A DNA stretch of 6,507 nt from a bacterium (lineage in GTDB: Bacteria > Verrucomicrobiota > Verrucomicrobiae > JAJYAR01), in the NCBI GenBank assembly GCA_021779435.1, contig JAJYAR010000165.1, positions 1 through 6,507 of the forward strand. The letters are read 5' to 3'. Below the pieces are notes generated by a model. That model did no database searches. It was not told the origin of the DNA and was given only the letters and a program-made list of their open reading frames with translations. A program made the position numbers and the translations under genes. Of this stretch, positions 5,710 to 6,507 are shown one piece after another. The first letter of the stretch is position 1, and each line of letters begins with the position of its first letter.

Positions 5710-6507
5710 ATGTATCCGCTGAAGAAAGGCAAGACCGCCGCTCAGGCGCACGTTGCGCTGCCCGCCGGGACGTTTGAGGAAGAGCACGGCCGCAAGGGGT
5801 TTTACGGAAAGTCCGCGCATCTGTACCACGCGCATCCGCCAACCGGATGGATTCGCATGGAGGGAAGGCTGCGGCCGCACTGTATGGACTTGAACAAGCT
5901 GCGGCCGGCGGATCTCGAGGATGCCGAGGGGATGCCCGTCGAGTTTCTTGGCAACGACGACATCCGGCTTTGCGTTTCGCGGCGCAGCGAGCCTATGCCC
6001 TTTTACTTTCGCGACGCGGATGCCGACGAGTTGTATTTCGTGCATCGCGGCCGGGGCGTGATTGAGACGGATTTTGGCCCGCTCGCCTTCGAACCTGGCG
6101 ATTATGTCTGCCTGCCGCGGGCGGTGACGTATCGCGTGGCGCCGGAGACTCGGGACAACTTCTTCCTGATTTTCCGTTCGCATGGAGAATTCGAGCAGCC
6201 GGACAAGGGGCTGCTGGGTCAGCACGCGCTCTACGATCCGGCGGTGATCACGACACCGGAACCGGACGCACACTTAGACGATGAGCGCGAGTGGGAGATC
6301 CGTGTCCTCGCCGACGGGGAGATATCGAAGATTGTTTATCCGTTCAACCCGCTTGACGTGGTGGGCTGGAAGGGCGACCTGACGGCGTGGAAGCTGAACC
6401 TGCGTGACATCCGGCCGGTGATGAGCCATCGCGCGCACCTGCCGCCGAGCGCGCATACAACGTTCGTTACAGCGGGCGCGGTGGTGTGCAGCTTTTTGCC
6501 CCGGCCG
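5710..6507 (+). CDS. hmgA: Homogentisate 1,2-dioxygenase, 3' end outside window
   Basis: 266 codons are visible without a stop. The enzyme opens the ring of homogentisate with O2 to give maleylacetoacetate in tyrosine and phenylalanine breakdown, using Fe(II) in the cytoplasm. The N-terminus is of the short bacterial type: 'GFYGKSAHLYHAHPPTGW' at 30-47 replaces the long 'YLSGFGNEF' opening of the human and Pseudomonas forms. A cupin core follows, with 'DADELYFVHRGRG' at 104-116 and 'FEPGDYVCLPRAVTYRV' at 127-143. The family hallmark 'YPFNPLDVVGWKGDLTAWKLN' spans 210-230, and 'HRAHLPPSAHTTF' at 240-252 corresponds to the 'PPPVHQTF' segment that carries the proposed acid-base His (here His249). 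The iron ligands (two His and a Glu) lie further towards the C-terminus, beyond the window, so activity cannot be judged. The gene is transcribed divergently from agaS; no other tyrosine-pathway gene is visible. Confidence 0.85.
   Translation, partial: MYPLKKGKTAAQAHVALPAGTFEEEHGRKGFYGKSAHLYHAHPPTGWIRMEGRLRPHCMDLNKLRPADLEDAEGMPVEFLGNDDIRLCVSRRSEPMPFYFRDADADELYFVHRGRGVIETDFGPLAFEPGDYVCLPRAVTYRVAPETRDNFFLIFRSHGEFEQPDKGLLGQHALYDPAVITTPEPDAHLDDEREWEIRVLADGEISKIVYPFNPLDVVGWKGDLTAWKLNLRDIRPVMSHRAHLPPSAHTTFVTAGAVVCSFLPRP

Noticed and set aside
5533..6273. 246-codon open frame on the minus strand opposite hmgA
   Set aside because: It runs antisense through well-conserved dioxygenase motifs and across the promoter region of agaS, and its product shows no family pattern. 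It is a shadow frame.

Overview
The window is GC-rich DNA, densely packed with genes on both strands and with almost no spare intergenic sequence. It fits a free-living soil-type bacterium. My best guess is Acidobacteriota (Solibacter/Bryobacter-like), based on the mix of families: a toast-rack surface-type protein, a short-class homogentisate dioxygenase, and an AgaS/phosphofructokinase/DeoR cassette. This is inference from family content and base composition, not a database match. I see no rRNA, tRNA, CRISPR array, insertion sequence or prophage signal.

Layout from left to right. (1) 1-599 (+): the 3' part of a toast-rack (beta-repeat) protein gene, followed at 680-719 by a clear intrinsic terminator. 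(2) 692-1531 (-): a seven-helix membrane protein of the caa3-oxidase assembly (CtaG) family, in which the family's usual histidines all appear to be replaced. The terminator of gene 1 lies inside its 3' coding end. (3) 1530-2408 (+): a small NAD(P)-binding SDR/epimerase-like protein (YeeZ type). Its ATG overlaps the divergent ATG of gene 2, and its stop interlocks with the convergent stop of the next gene. (4) 5523 down to 2405 (-): a likely three-gene operon. It encodes an AgaS-type SIS-domain sugar-phosphate isomerase/deaminase, a phosphofructokinase-family sugar-phosphate kinase with a mixed ATP/PPi signature, and a DeoR-family repressor. A good sigma70-type promoter (TTGACA-17-TATCGT) stands just upstream of the first gene, with an A/T-rich tract and GAAAG/CTTTC repeats that could be the DeoR operator. 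(5) 5710-6507 (+): the first 266 codons of homogentisate 1,2-dioxygenase (hmgA), cut by the window edge.

The coherent unit is the minus-strand operon. AgaS-type enzymes turn an amino-sugar phosphate into a ketose 6-phosphate, a PFK-family kinase makes the 1,6-bisphosphate, and the DeoR protein would sense a sugar phosphate and repress its own operon. Whether the substrate is in the galactosamine/tagatose or the glucosamine/fructose series cannot be read from the window, and no aldolase, transporter or deacetylase is present. The divergent hmgA belongs to tyrosine/phenylalanine breakdown and has no obvious functional link to the operon. I did not find a convincing wholly new system. The most interesting points are the histidine-less CtaG homologue and the mixed nucleotide/PPi signature of the kinase.
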